NCBI GenBank assembly: GCA_017643325.1
Contig: JAEPNS010000027.1
Coordinates: 1 to 16,529, forward strand
Reading direction: 5' to 3'
From: Alphaproteobacteria bacterium
GTDB taxonomy: Bacteria; Pseudomonadota; Alphaproteobacteria; UBA6615
DNA: 16,529 nt
Each line of letters starts with the position of its first letter. Position 1 is the stretch's first letter. The notes beneath the pieces were generated by a model. That model was given only the letters and a program-made list of their open reading frames with translations, was not told the DNA's origin and searched no databases. Both the position numbers and the translations under genes were made by a program. Shown in pieces: positions 7,499 through 14,166 of the stretch.

Positions 7499-8684
7499 AC
7501 GCTTCGCCCCCGGACTCGCGGGCGGACCCTGTGCGGGGCCACTGGTCGAAATCCCAAGGCTTCTGGTTCATCTTGTGGCTCTGCGCCCAATCGTAGTCGA
7601 GCGGCTCGTGGGGGTCGACCACATGGTCGCGGACGATCTCCATGAACTGCGGCTCGTCGATCCCCAGATAGTCGAGGAAGATGTCGAGGGAAGCGGGCCG
7701 CTTGCCGTCGTATTCGGCGACGAGGCGCTCGCCTTCCTCGCGGGTCATCCGCCCGTTGCGGATGTCGATCGAGGCAAGGTGGGCCGTGCGCCCGAAGCCG
7801 CGCTTCAGGTACTTGATGTAGTCGCGCACGCCCTGCATGAAGCACTCGATCTTCTCGTAGTCGTACTCCGGCGGGACGCCCTCGACCTCGTCCCCTTTCC
7901 AGCCGAGCTCCTCCTTGATCAACGCCACCTGCTTCTTCACGTCCCACGGAATGTAGGAGCCGAGGCAGATCGAACGCATCCGCGCCCGGCGCAGTTCGCG
8001 CGCAGGCGGATAGGTATAGGGCTTGAGGTCGCGCGCCGTGACCGGGTAGTCGGAAATAGTATCGTCGAGCATGCCCAGCATGTCCTCGGCGTTGATGCCG
8101 AGATTGACCACCGTGTTGAAGCGGCGTTCGTCGACCTCCTCGTCCTCGTCATAGCCATAGAAGGACGAGTATTCCGCCGAAGGCTCTCCCCAGATCACGA
8201 GCGGCACCTGTTTTTCGAGGGCGACCCACATCGGGTAGGAGAAGATGCCGGTGTGGCAGTGCCAGCAGAAATCGCCGCGCCGGCGCAGCGCCTCGAACAT
8301 CAGCTTGCGCACGACTTGCCAGTTCGGCGTGAAGTCGAGAACGTCGACACCCAGGCTCCGGAACGTGCGCAGGTTGTTGTCGATCACCGTGGGGCGCATG
8401 AAGCCGTGGTTGAAACGCACGACCAGCGGCTTGAGGCCGAGCTCGCGAACCAGGTACCAGAGCGTGAAGGTCGAATCCTTGCCGCCCGAGAAGGGAACGA
8501 TGGCGTCATAGTCGTGCTGCCCGCGTACCGGCTCGATGATCTCGTCGAGTTCGATGCGTTTTGCATCCCAGTCGATGCCGGTCTGCTTGAACTCGACCTG
8601 GTGGCAGACCGAGCAGACCCCGGCATCGTCGAACCCGAGGGTTTCTGCCGTCTCCGGCATCACGCATTTCGTGCAGAGCTTCAT
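7497..8684 (-). CDS. N-acetyl sugar amidotransferase (PseA/WbpG/WbuX family)
   Basis: 395 residues, ATP-pyrophosphatase (PP-loop) fold. It uses ammonia from a HisH/HisF-type pair to convert a sugar N-acetyl group into an acetamidino group. Two N-terminal zinc-type pairs, CTKC (C4, C7) and CSVC (C24, C27), are followed by the PP-loop PFSGGKDST at 64-72 and a third pair CWHC (C140, C143). This layout is characteristic of PseA of Campylobacter and WbpG of Pseudomonas. The ATG at 8682-8684 is preferred: it lies two bases past the pseB stop and gives the usual short N-terminus before the first CxxC. A TTG two codons earlier (8688-8690) would also work and would overlap the pseB TGA. With HisH and HisF downstream the module is complete, although a radical SAM gene is inserted in between. 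The sugar acceptor is inferred to be a pseudaminic-type intermediate. Confidence 0.92.
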   Translation of the reverse strand: MKLCTKCVMPETAETLGFDDAGVCSVCHQVEFKQTGIDWDAKRIELDEIIEPVRGQHDYDAIVPFSGGKDSTFTLWYLVRELGLKPLVVRFNHGFMRPTVIDNNLRTFRSLGVDVLDFTPNWQVVRKLMFEALRRRGDFCWHCHTGIFSYPMWVALEKQVPLVIWGEPSAEYSSFYGYDEDEEVDERRFNTVVNLGINAEDMLGMLDDTISDYPVTARDLKPYTYPPARELRRARMRSICLGSYIPWDVKKQVALIKEELGWKGDEVEGVPPEYDYEKIECFMQGVRDYIKYLKRGFGRTAHLASIDIRNGRMTREEGERLVAEYDGKRPASLDIFLDYLGIDEPQFMEIVRDHVVDPHEPLDYDWAQSHKMNQKPWDFDQWPRTGSARESGGEA

Positions 8685-8686
8685 CG

Positions 8687-9724
8687 TCAATCCGGTTGTA
8701 CGGGGGAAGCGGTGGCATTGACCAGGGCGCGGAAGCCGTCATGGTCGAGCCACTCGGAATTGGTATCACTGGCGTAGGAGAAGCCTTCATCGAGGGCACG
8801 GGCACCGGATTCCGCGTAGATCCGGTGAAGGTTCTGGTCGTCGGATCGCAGGATCACGTAGCGATCCTCCAGCTCCACCGTCGACCGCGCATCGTCCTCC
8901 GTAACCATCACCTCGTGGAGCTTCTCGCCGGGACGGATTCCCACGGTGGCGTGCGGCAGGCCCGGTGCCAGCGCTTCGGCGACATCGACCACTTTCATGC
9001 TCGGAATTTTCGGCACAAAGATCTCGCCGCCGTGCATGGAGGCGAGGCAGGAGAGCACGAACTCCACGCCCTGCTGGATGGTGATCCAGAAACGGGTCAT
9101 GCGCGGGTCTGTGATGGGAATCTCGTCGGCACCCGCCTCGACCAGCTGGCGGAAGAACGGCACCACGCTGCCGCGCGATCCGGCAACATTGCCGTACCGG
9201 ACGACCGAAAAGACCGGCTGGCCGCCCGAAAGGTTGTTCGCCGCGACGAAGATCTTGTCGGCCGCGAGCTTGCTCGCGCCATAAAGGTTGATCGGATTGG
9301 CGGCCTTGTCCGTGGACAGGGCGATCACCTTCTTGACGTCCGTCCGGATCGACGCCGTGACGATGTTCTCCGCGCCATGGACATTGGTGCGGATGCACTC
9401 GAACGGGTTGTACTCGGCCGCCGGCACCTGCTTCAGCGCCGCGGCGTGAATGACGTAGTCGACGTCGCGCATCGCCATTTCAAGCCGGTCGGCGTCGCGC
9501 ACATCTCCGATGAAATAGCGCATGCACTCCTGGGCCCGGAAATCCGGGTGCTGCTGCATTTCGTGCTGCTTGAGTTCATCTCGGGAAAACACGATCAGCT
9601 TGCGGGGCTTGAACCGCGCAAGGGTGCCGCGGACGAAGGCCTGGCCGAAGGAGCCGGTGCCGCCGGTCACCATGACGGACGCGCCGTCCAGATCGGGCAT
9701 ATTGGACAAGTCTTGATGGACCAT
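8687..9724 (-). CDS. pseB: PseB, UDP-N-acetylglucosamine 4,6-dehydratase (inverting)
   Basis: An extended short-chain dehydrogenase/reductase that converts UDP-GlcNAc to UDP-2-acetamido-2,6-dideoxy-L-arabino-hexos-4-ulose, the first step of pseudaminic acid synthesis. In the 345-residue form, the NADP loop TGGTGSFG is at 20-27, FSRDELKQHEM at 46-56, and the catalytic set STDKAANPINLYGASK at 137-152 gives Asp139, Lys140, Tyr148 and Lys152. An Asp-Lys pair in place of the usual Asp-Glu is the PseB/FlaA1 signature. IRPGEKLHE near the C-terminal third is also typical. Start: ATG 9722-9724 gives a leader four residues longer than Helicobacter FlaA1, while ATG 9698-9700 gives one four residues shorter; neither has a strong ribosome site, so the start is uncertain by eight codons. 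It is the first gene of the nine-gene operon, behind the putative promoter at 9833-9861. Confidence 0.93.
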   Translation of the reverse strand: MVHQDLSNMPDLDGASVMVTGGTGSFGQAFVRGTLARFKPRKLIVFSRDELKQHEMQQHPDFRAQECMRYFIGDVRDADRLEMAMRDVDYVIHAAALKQVPAAEYNPFECIRTNVHGAENIVTASIRTDVKKVIALSTDKAANPINLYGASKLAADKIFVAANNLSGGQPVFSVVRYGNVAGSRGSVVPFFRQLVEAGADEIPITDPRMTRFWITIQQGVEFVLSCLASMHGGEIFVPKIPSMKVVDVAEALAPGLPHATVGIRPGEKLHEVMVTEDDARSTVELEDRYVILRSDDQNLHRIYAESGARALDEGFSYASDTNSEWLDHDGFRALVNATASPVQPD

Positions 9725-9787
9725 GAAAGAGAATTCCAGCCTTTGCGGCGGGTTCGGCGCGTCCCGACATTCTGGCACGCTACCGCA

Positions 9788-9813
9788 CTCCGGGTGAAAG
9801 GCCTTCACCGGAG
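9788..9813 (-). promoter_or_regulatory. Hairpin in the pseB leader
   Basis: The minus strand can form a stem of ten pairs, CTCCGG/TGAA against TTCA/CCGGAG with one bulged C, around a short GGCC-type loop. It lies between the putative transcription start near 9826 and pseB. No T run follows on either strand, so it is a poor intrinsic terminator. It could be a leader structure or a protein site. That it forms is read from the sequence; any role is conjecture. Confidence 0.4.
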
Positions 9814-9832
9814 AGACACGCGAATCGGCCCC

Positions 9833-9861
9833 AATGTTCATCATACGAACACGGCTGTCAA
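9833..9861 (-). promoter_or_regulatory. Putative sigma-70-type promoter of the pseB operon
   Basis: On the minus strand a perfect -35 hexamer TTGACA (9856-9861) is followed after exactly 17 bases by AACATT (9833-9838), a weak -10 with three of six consensus bases. Transcription would start near 9826, leaving about a 100-base leader before pseB. No other gap upstream of the nine-gene operon offers a promoter. The -10 lies largely inside one of the two operator-like dyads, which would suit repression. Confidence 0.5.
9835..9851. promoter_or_regulatory. Operator-like inverted repeat TGTTC-N7-GAACA, copy 1 (over the -10)
   Basis: A perfect five-base inverted repeat with a seven-base centre, 17 bp in all, lying across most of the putative -10 of the pseB promoter. 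The second copy, at 9867-9883, has the same arms and the same centre length but a different centre sequence, as expected for two sites of one dimeric regulator. The arms do not match the direct-repeat SOS box of alphaproteobacteria (GTTC-N7-GTTC). The regulator is unknown. Confidence 0.6.
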
Positions 9862-9866
9862 CCAAT

Positions 9867-9883
9867 TGTTCGTGATGTGAACA
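9867..9883. promoter_or_regulatory. Operator-like inverted repeat TGTTC-N7-GAACA, copy 2 (upstream of the -35)
   Basis: Same arms and spacing as the copy at 9835-9851, with a different seven-base centre. The two centres are 32 bp apart, close to three helical turns, so two bound dimers would sit on the same face of the DNA, with the -35 hexamer between them. It could equally serve transcription in the other direction, but no plus-strand gene starts here. Confidence 0.6.
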
Positions 9884-9966
9884 GTATGTATTTCAAGGAC
9901 TTGTCAGGATTGCGACGAGGCGCCGAGCGACCGGGCGAATCGGTGATTGCCGATCGTTCCCACGGT

Positions 9967-11157
9967 TCACCCCGGCTTCTTGCAGCCGATGGCAAGAAAG
10001 TCTTCCTCGCGTTCGCCCGGTCGCTGGAATCGGGTCTCGGCCAACGCCGCTCCTGCCCGCCGCGAGACGATATCCGCGATGGCGCTGCGATCCACCATGG
10101 CCGCGAGTGGATGTCCCGTGTTCCGTGCCAGCTCGTCGAGAAGGCGCGCGGCCCCGACGTCACCGATATGAAACCCGTCGACGAACTCGCAGTCACGTGC
10201 CCCCGTGACGGAGGCGTCGAGCAGGTCGAGATGGTGCCGCCCGAGCATCGCGATCTCCGCGCGTGCCGGGGCTGCGTACGCGAACGCGTCGCCGCGCGCC
10301 GCCATCGCGGCAAGGACGGGTTGTGCCATCGGCGGCACGAAGGTGACGACGGCCACGCCCGCCTCTTCCAGCATGCCGATGGCGGCGCGCAGTTCCGCGA
10401 CCCGTTGCCGGTCGACCTCCGTGCCGGGACGGAACTGGGCCCGGCCTGTTTCGATGCGCCGCAGGGTGTCGGAAAAGCGCGGATCTTCCGGCGGCCTTCT
10501 TCCGAAGACGATATGGTCGTAGTGCCAGGAGCCGTCTGCCGCAAAGCCTGCCCCGTCGAGGATTGCGCGCACCCCGATGAGCGGTGCGCCGCCCGGAGCG
10601 GAGGGAATCTCGCCGACGACGAACGCCCGGTACGTGTCCCAGGAGACGCGCCCGTCTGCGAGCCAGCGCCAGGGCGTGACCAGGGCATCGGGAGACAGAT
10701 TTCCACCCCGGATCGGGTGGGTCGAAAAGTCTCTTGCCGTCGTGAATGCGGGGTTGAGCCAGTAGTGGTCGATTCCGAACAGCACCACCTCCGGTTTGTG
10801 GCGCGTGAGCATGTCGCCGACCAGCTTCACTGCTTCCGCTGGATAGTTGACCGTCCGGCCCAGGTTCGCGAACGGGTGCGTGAAGTGGGCCTGCCGGAAC
10901 TGCAGGACGCGCGAGGACCCGATCGCGACGATGTCCGGCTTGCGTGCTGCAAGGAGAGCGAGCTTGTAGGCGTAGACGTTCGGATGCAGGGCGGTGCCGT
11001 ACAGGCCTCCCGCTTCCTGCTGGATCGCTGCTACCTCATCGATATCCGCCAGTTCGCCCGTGTTGTCGAGGAACGCCAGATTTGCGAGGCCGGCCGGAAG
11101 CAGCAGCGCGACCGGCAGCGCGAAGATCAGGATGAAGCGGCGGTAGGCGTGTCCCAT
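9967..11157 (-). CDS. Membrane-anchored SGNH-like protein, partner of the MBOAT acyltransferase
   Basis: The 396-residue product begins with a basic tip and a hydrophobic stretch (about 8-29) that is a signal anchor or uncleaved signal, so the rest probably lies in the periplasm. SGNH-like motifs are present: IGSSRVLQF at 79-87 with the nucleophile region (Ser81/Ser82), FGIDHYW at 127-133, and DGFHIGDVG at 327-335, where Asp327 and His330 would complete the triad. AlgJ/AlgX, DltD and PatB-type proteins with this fold work with an MBOAT to move acyl groups onto exported glycans. The gene follows the MBOAT gene by ten bases, which supports that role. The family is diverse and overall similarity is low, so substrate and even transferase versus esterase activity are open. 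No clear ribosome site precedes the ATG at 11155-11157. Confidence 0.75.
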   Translation of the reverse strand: MGHAYRRFILIFALPVALLLPAGLANLAFLDNTGELADIDEVAAIQQEAGGLYGTALHPNVYAYKLALLAARKPDIVAIGSSRVLQFRQAHFTHPFANLGRTVNYPAEAVKLVGDMLTRHKPEVVLFGIDHYWLNPAFTTARDFSTHPIRGGNLSPDALVTPWRWLADGRVSWDTYRAFVVGEIPSAPGGAPLIGVRAILDGAGFAADGSWHYDHIVFGRRPPEDPRFSDTLRRIETGRAQFRPGTEVDRQRVAELRAAIGMLEEAGVAVVTFVPPMAQPVLAAMAARGDAFAYAAPARAEIAMLGRHHLDLLDASVTGARDCEFVDGFHIGDVGAARLLDELARNTGHPLAAMVDRSAIADIVSRRAGAALAETRFQRPGEREEDFLAIGCKKPG

Positions 11158-11167
11158 CGCGGCGTGC

Positions 11168-12712
11168 TCAGAACTGGAAATACAGGAACGTGCCGCCGCG
11201 CGACATGAACACGAGGCAGGCGATGCTGGCTGCCGAGAGGGTCACGGCCCAAGCCGCTGACGGCCGCCAGCGCAGGATGGCGGCCCAGTCGATCATGCGG
11301 GGCGACGGGGTGCCGGCCGGTGGCCGGTAGACGGCCCACTGCAGGGTGTTCGGCGCGCCCCAGACCAGCGCCAGCAGGCCGAACAGCCATAGAAGCTGGT
11401 CGAACCCGAGAAAGAGATATGCCTCCTCGAAGCGGATGCCGGCCTCCGCGGCCGCGGGCCCGAGCGGGCCGAGATAGGAGAAGTAGGTGTGCGGCAGCAC
11501 GATTCCGTTGAGCCCGGCCATGCCGGACAAGAGGATCACGGCACTGTCGAGGTCCGGCGCACGGAAGAAGACCCAGGCAACCGTCACGAACAGGAACGTC
11601 GAGGCGACGCCAAACGTCCGGCCCGCAGCGGTGCGCGGTTCGCTATGCGGTGCGCGGCCCAGGACGTTGCGGCGCCAGAAGTGGGTGGCGGCGAGCGCCG
11701 CGCCATGCAGCGCGCCCCAGATTACGAAGGTCCAGGCAGCCCCGTGCCACAGTCCGCCGAGCAGCATGACGATGGCCAGGTTTGCGTAACGCCGCCACGG
11801 GCCGCGGCGGCTGCCGCCGAGCGGGATGTAGAGATAGTCACGCAGAAATCGCGACAGGGTGATGTGCCAGCGCCGCCAGAAATCGACGATGCTCGTCGCC
11901 TTGTAGGGCGAGTTGAAATTGATCGGCAGGCGCAGTCCGAACATCAGGCCCAGCCCGATGGCCATATCCGAATAGGCCGAGAAATCGAAGTATATCTGGA
12001 AGGAGTAGGCGGTCACCCCGCCCCAGGCTTCCAGCATCGGAACTGCCACCCCGCCGGCTGCCGCGTCGAAGACGGGATCGGCGAACTGCGAAATCGAGTC
12101 GGCGATCATGACCTTCTTGAAAAGGCCGACGACAAAGATCGCGAGACCCTGGGAAAATGTGGCGGGCAGCACGCGGCCCGCCCGCCCGCCGACGAACTGC
12201 GGCATCATCTCCTTGTGGTGCACGATCGGTCCCGCGATCAATTGCGGGAAGAAGGTGACAAACAGCAGATAGTGCGAGAAGGAATGCTCGACGGCCTCCC
12301 GGCGGTGGACGTCGACGAGATAGGCGATCTGCTGGAAGGTGAAGAACGAGATTCCGAGCGGCAGCACGACACCGAGGGTCGCGATGTCAATGCCGGTGAC
12401 GGCGTTCAGGTTGCCGATGAAGAAGTCGACATACTTGAAGTAGCCGAGCAGCAGCAGGTTGAACGCGATACCGGCTGCCAGCATGCCGCGGTGCGGCGCG
12501 CTTGCGAGCGCGCGCCCCACCATGAAGTTCACTATCAGCGACAGCGCGAGAACGCCGGTGAAACGCCAGTCCCACCACGAGTAGAAGACCAGCGAGGCGC
12601 CCGCGAGGAACAGCAGGCGTGCGCGCTGCGTGCCCCGGCGCATCAGCACGATCGCGCCGAGCACGACCGCCGGCAGAAAGAAGACGACAAAGGTGTAGCT
12701 GGAGAATTCCAT
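11168..12712 (-). CDS. MBOAT-family membrane O-acyltransferase (AlgI/DltB/PatA-like)
   Basis: 514 residues with many hydrophobic segments, the normal size of AlgI-like proteins. These enzymes pass acyl groups, usually acetyl, across the inner membrane to modify an extracytoplasmic glycan. Signature features are visible: NFNSPYKATSIVDFWRRWH at about 265-283, the SRFLRDYLYIPLGG segment at 287-300, and LWHGAAWTFVIWG at 321-333 with His323, equivalent to the essential MBOAT histidine. Early WWDWRF and YFKYVDFF segments are also typical of the AlgI branch. The start is ATG 12710-12712; the open frame upstream reads through the intergenic gap and lacks family similarity. It is the first gene of a two-gene unit with the SGNH-like protein, and faces away from the methyltransferase gene. 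The acceptor glycan is not identifiable. Confidence 0.92.
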   Translation of the reverse strand: MEFSSYTFVVFFLPAVVLGAIVLMRRGTQRARLLFLAGASLVFYSWWDWRFTGVLALSLIVNFMVGRALASAPHRGMLAAGIAFNLLLLGYFKYVDFFIGNLNAVTGIDIATLGVVLPLGISFFTFQQIAYLVDVHRREAVEHSFSHYLLFVTFFPQLIAGPIVHHKEMMPQFVGGRAGRVLPATFSQGLAIFVVGLFKKVMIADSISQFADPVFDAAAGGVAVPMLEAWGGVTAYSFQIYFDFSAYSDMAIGLGLMFGLRLPINFNSPYKATSIVDFWRRWHITLSRFLRDYLYIPLGGSRRGPWRRYANLAIVMLLGGLWHGAAWTFVIWGALHGAALAATHFWRRNVLGRAPHSEPRTAAGRTFGVASTFLFVTVAWVFFRAPDLDSAVILLSGMAGLNGIVLPHTYFSYLGPLGPAAAEAGIRFEEAYLFLGFDQLLWLFGLLALVWGAPNTLQWAVYRPPAGTPSPRMIDWAAILRWRPSAAWAVTLSAASIACLVFMSRGGTFLYFQF

Positions 12713-12745
12713 CGGACGGTGGTTTCCGTCTTTGGGCCGCGATCT

Positions 12746-12776
12746 GCGCCTTTGCGCCGTATGACACGAAAGGCGC
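12746..12776. repeat. Perfect 8-bp inverted repeat in the divergent intergenic region
   Basis: The arms GCGCCTTT (12746-12753) and AAAGGCGC (12769-12776) flank a 15-base spacer. It sits between the divergent MBOAT and methyltransferase genes (gap 12713-12854) and could be an operator shared by both, or a hairpin in the MBOAT leader. No convincing promoter can be assigned in either direction in this gap. Confidence 0.4.
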
Positions 12777-12854
12777 GCGCGTCGCAATTCAACGCCCGGC
12801 GTCGGATCGGCTCCCTTGTTGCTGCGAACGAGCGAACAGCCTATCAAGTGCGCC

Positions 12855-13817
12855 GTGAGCGATTCGATCCCAGTCTCGGCCGCCGGCCAACCTACGGGCC
12901 CCCGACTGCGTTGCCCGGAAACCGGTGCCGACCTCGTCAGGGGTGAGCACGACTGGCGCACGCCGGATGGATCGCGCGTGTACCGGATCAACGAGATGGG
13001 GGTCCCGCTGTTCGCCGAGTCGGCTCTCAGCAGCGACGCCGAGTGGCAGCGCGAACACTATGACAGGATCGCGGCGGCCTATGTCGAGCATCTCGACTAT
13101 CCGCACACGGAGGTTTACCTCGCTTATCTCGACAAGGCGCTCGACGATGCGATCGGCGGGCGCTCGCTCGGCACGATGGCCGAGCTTTGTTGCGGGCGAG
13201 GCGAGGCGATGCGCCTGCTCGCGGACCGTATCGAGGCCGGCGTTGGGGTCGACATCTCCGAGGAAATGCTGAACGCGGCCGTGCGCGAGGGCGTTCGGGC
13301 GGAGTGGACGTTCGTGCAGGGCGACGCGACATCGACCCCGCTGGCCGACAGCTCCGTGGATTCGGTCGTTATGCTCGGCGGGATCCATCATGTGAACGAC
13401 CGTGACGGCCTGTTTCGCGAGGTTGCGCGGGTGCTGCGGCCGGGCGGGCGCTTCTACTGGCGCGAGCCGGTCAGCGATTTCTGGCTGTGGCGTGCCTTGC
13501 GCGCGCTCATCTACCGGCTCTCGCCGGCCCTCGACCATGAGACCGAGCGACCGCTGCGCCGCGAGGAGACCGAGCCGCCTCTCGTCGCCGCGGGTCTCGA
13601 ACTCGAGCGCTGGCGCACCTACGGCTATGCCGGCTTCTGCCTGTTCATGAACAGTGACGTGCTGATCTTCAACCGGGCGTTCCGTTACCTGCCGGGTATT
13701 CGTGCGTTGACCCGATTCAGCGTGTGGCTCGACGATCTGGTCGCGCGCGCACCCGCCATGCGTGACCGGGGCCTGCAGGTCGTCGGGGTGGCACGAAAGA
13801 AGGAGACAGAGGAATGA
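12855..13817 (+). CDS. Class I SAM-dependent methyltransferase (Methyltransf_11 type)
   Basis: About 320 residues from the GTG at 12855. The N-terminal 50 residues contain LRCPETGADLV and GVPLFAES, resembling the small Trm112-like leader found in many sugar or lipid methyltransferases, but with only one Cys. The SAM-binding core follows: motif I AELCCGRGEA, GVGVDISEEML with the acidic ribose ligand, GDATSTPLADSSVDSVVMLGGIHHV (post-I and motif II area) and VLRPGGRFYW. The glycine loop is slightly degenerate (CCGRG). The frame also allows a TTG at 12816; GTG is preferred because the Cys-containing leader begins shortly after it, though no ribosome site supports either. The stop overlaps the next ATG (ATGA). 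The substrate is unknown; neighbouring genes suggest a surface glycan or a lipid-linked sugar. Confidence 0.85.
   Translation: MSDSIPVSAAGQPTGPRLRCPETGADLVRGEHDWRTPDGSRVYRINEMGVPLFAESALSSDAEWQREHYDRIAAAYVEHLDYPHTEVYLAYLDKALDDAIGGRSLGTMAELCCGRGEAMRLLADRIEAGVGVDISEEMLNAAVREGVRAEWTFVQGDATSTPLADSSVDSVVMLGGIHHVNDRDGLFREVARVLRPGGRFYWREPVSDFWLWRALRALIYRLSPALDHETERPLRREETEPPLVAAGLELERWRTYGYAGFCLFMNSDVLIFNRAFRYLPGIRALTRFSVWLDDLVARAPAMRDRGLQVVGVARKKETEE
13801..13805 (+). promoter_or_regulatory. Ribosome binding site for the small membrane protein gene
   Basis: AGGAG lies eight bases before the ATG at 13814, inside the end of the methyltransferase gene. Together with the ATGA overlap it indicates coupled translation. 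Confidence 0.6.
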
Positions 13818-14161
13818 TCAAGCTGCTGCTCTTCGCGGGCATGATCACCGGCATGGTATCGGCAAACCTTCTCCTGAAGGTCGGCTCGGGCGTCTCGGAC
13901 ACCCGCATGTCGTTCCTCCATCCGGCACTGAATATCTATGTGCTCGGCTCGCTCGCCGCGTTCACGGCGGCCTTCGGGTTCTACTTCTTCATCCTGAAAT
14001 CGACACCGCTCAACGTGGCGCAATCGCTCGCGGCGGCACAGTTCGTGGCGATCATCTTCGCGGCGAACCTGGTGCTCGGGGAGCCGATCGGACTCTTGCG
14101 CTGGGCGGGAATTCTCCTCATCTCGATCGGAATCTTGCTCGTCGGCCTGTCGACAGACTGA
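13814..14161 (+). CDS. Small multidrug-resistance/EamA-like four-helix membrane protein (ArnE/ArnF-like)
   Basis: 115 residues with four hydrophobic segments at about 3-22, 39-61, 68-88 and 93-112. It has the size and pattern of half-length drug/metabolite transporters such as SMR pumps and the ArnE/ArnF flippase subunits. The STPLNVAQSLAAAQFVAIIFAANLVLGEPIG stretch, residues 63-93, matches the conserved second half of the family (PL..AQ, then a conserved GE before the last helix). In polysaccharide loci such proteins often help flip an undecaprenyl-linked sugar, and the operon link to a methyltransferase fits that, but multidrug efflux cannot be excluded. The start is fixed by the ATGA overlap and the AGGAG. 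Its stop lies only five bases from the end of the opposing radical SAM gene. Confidence 0.82.
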   Translation: MIKLLLFAGMITGMVSANLLLKVGSGVSDTRMSFLHPALNIYVLGSLAAFTAAFGFYFFILKSTPLNVAQSLAAAQFVAIIFAANLVLGEPIGLLRWAGILLISIGILLVGLSTD

Positions 14162-14166
14162 GGTTT

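Noticed and set aside
7483..7947. Upstream extension of the radical SAM protein to 839 residues
   Set aside because: The extra 155 codons lie within the amidotransferase gene in another frame; the AAAGGAG site supports the ATG at 7480-7482.
9772..9787. Sigma-54-like CTGGCACG...GCA element on the plus strand
   Set aside because: GG-to-GC spacing is wrong, the -12 element does not match, and it points away from any gene that starts nearby.
8696..9880. Plus-strand open frame (394 codons) opposite pseB
   Set aside because: Shadow of the strongly supported pseB, with no domain-like pattern.
9835..9883. LexA/SOS box reading of the TGTTC repeats
   Set aside because: The alphaproteobacterial SOS box is a direct repeat GTTC-N7-GTTC, while both sites here are inverted repeats, and no SOS gene is adjacent.
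11489..12946. Plus-strand open frame (485 codons) opposite the MBOAT gene
   Set aside because: Charged, low-complexity translation; the minus strand carries clear MBOAT motifs.
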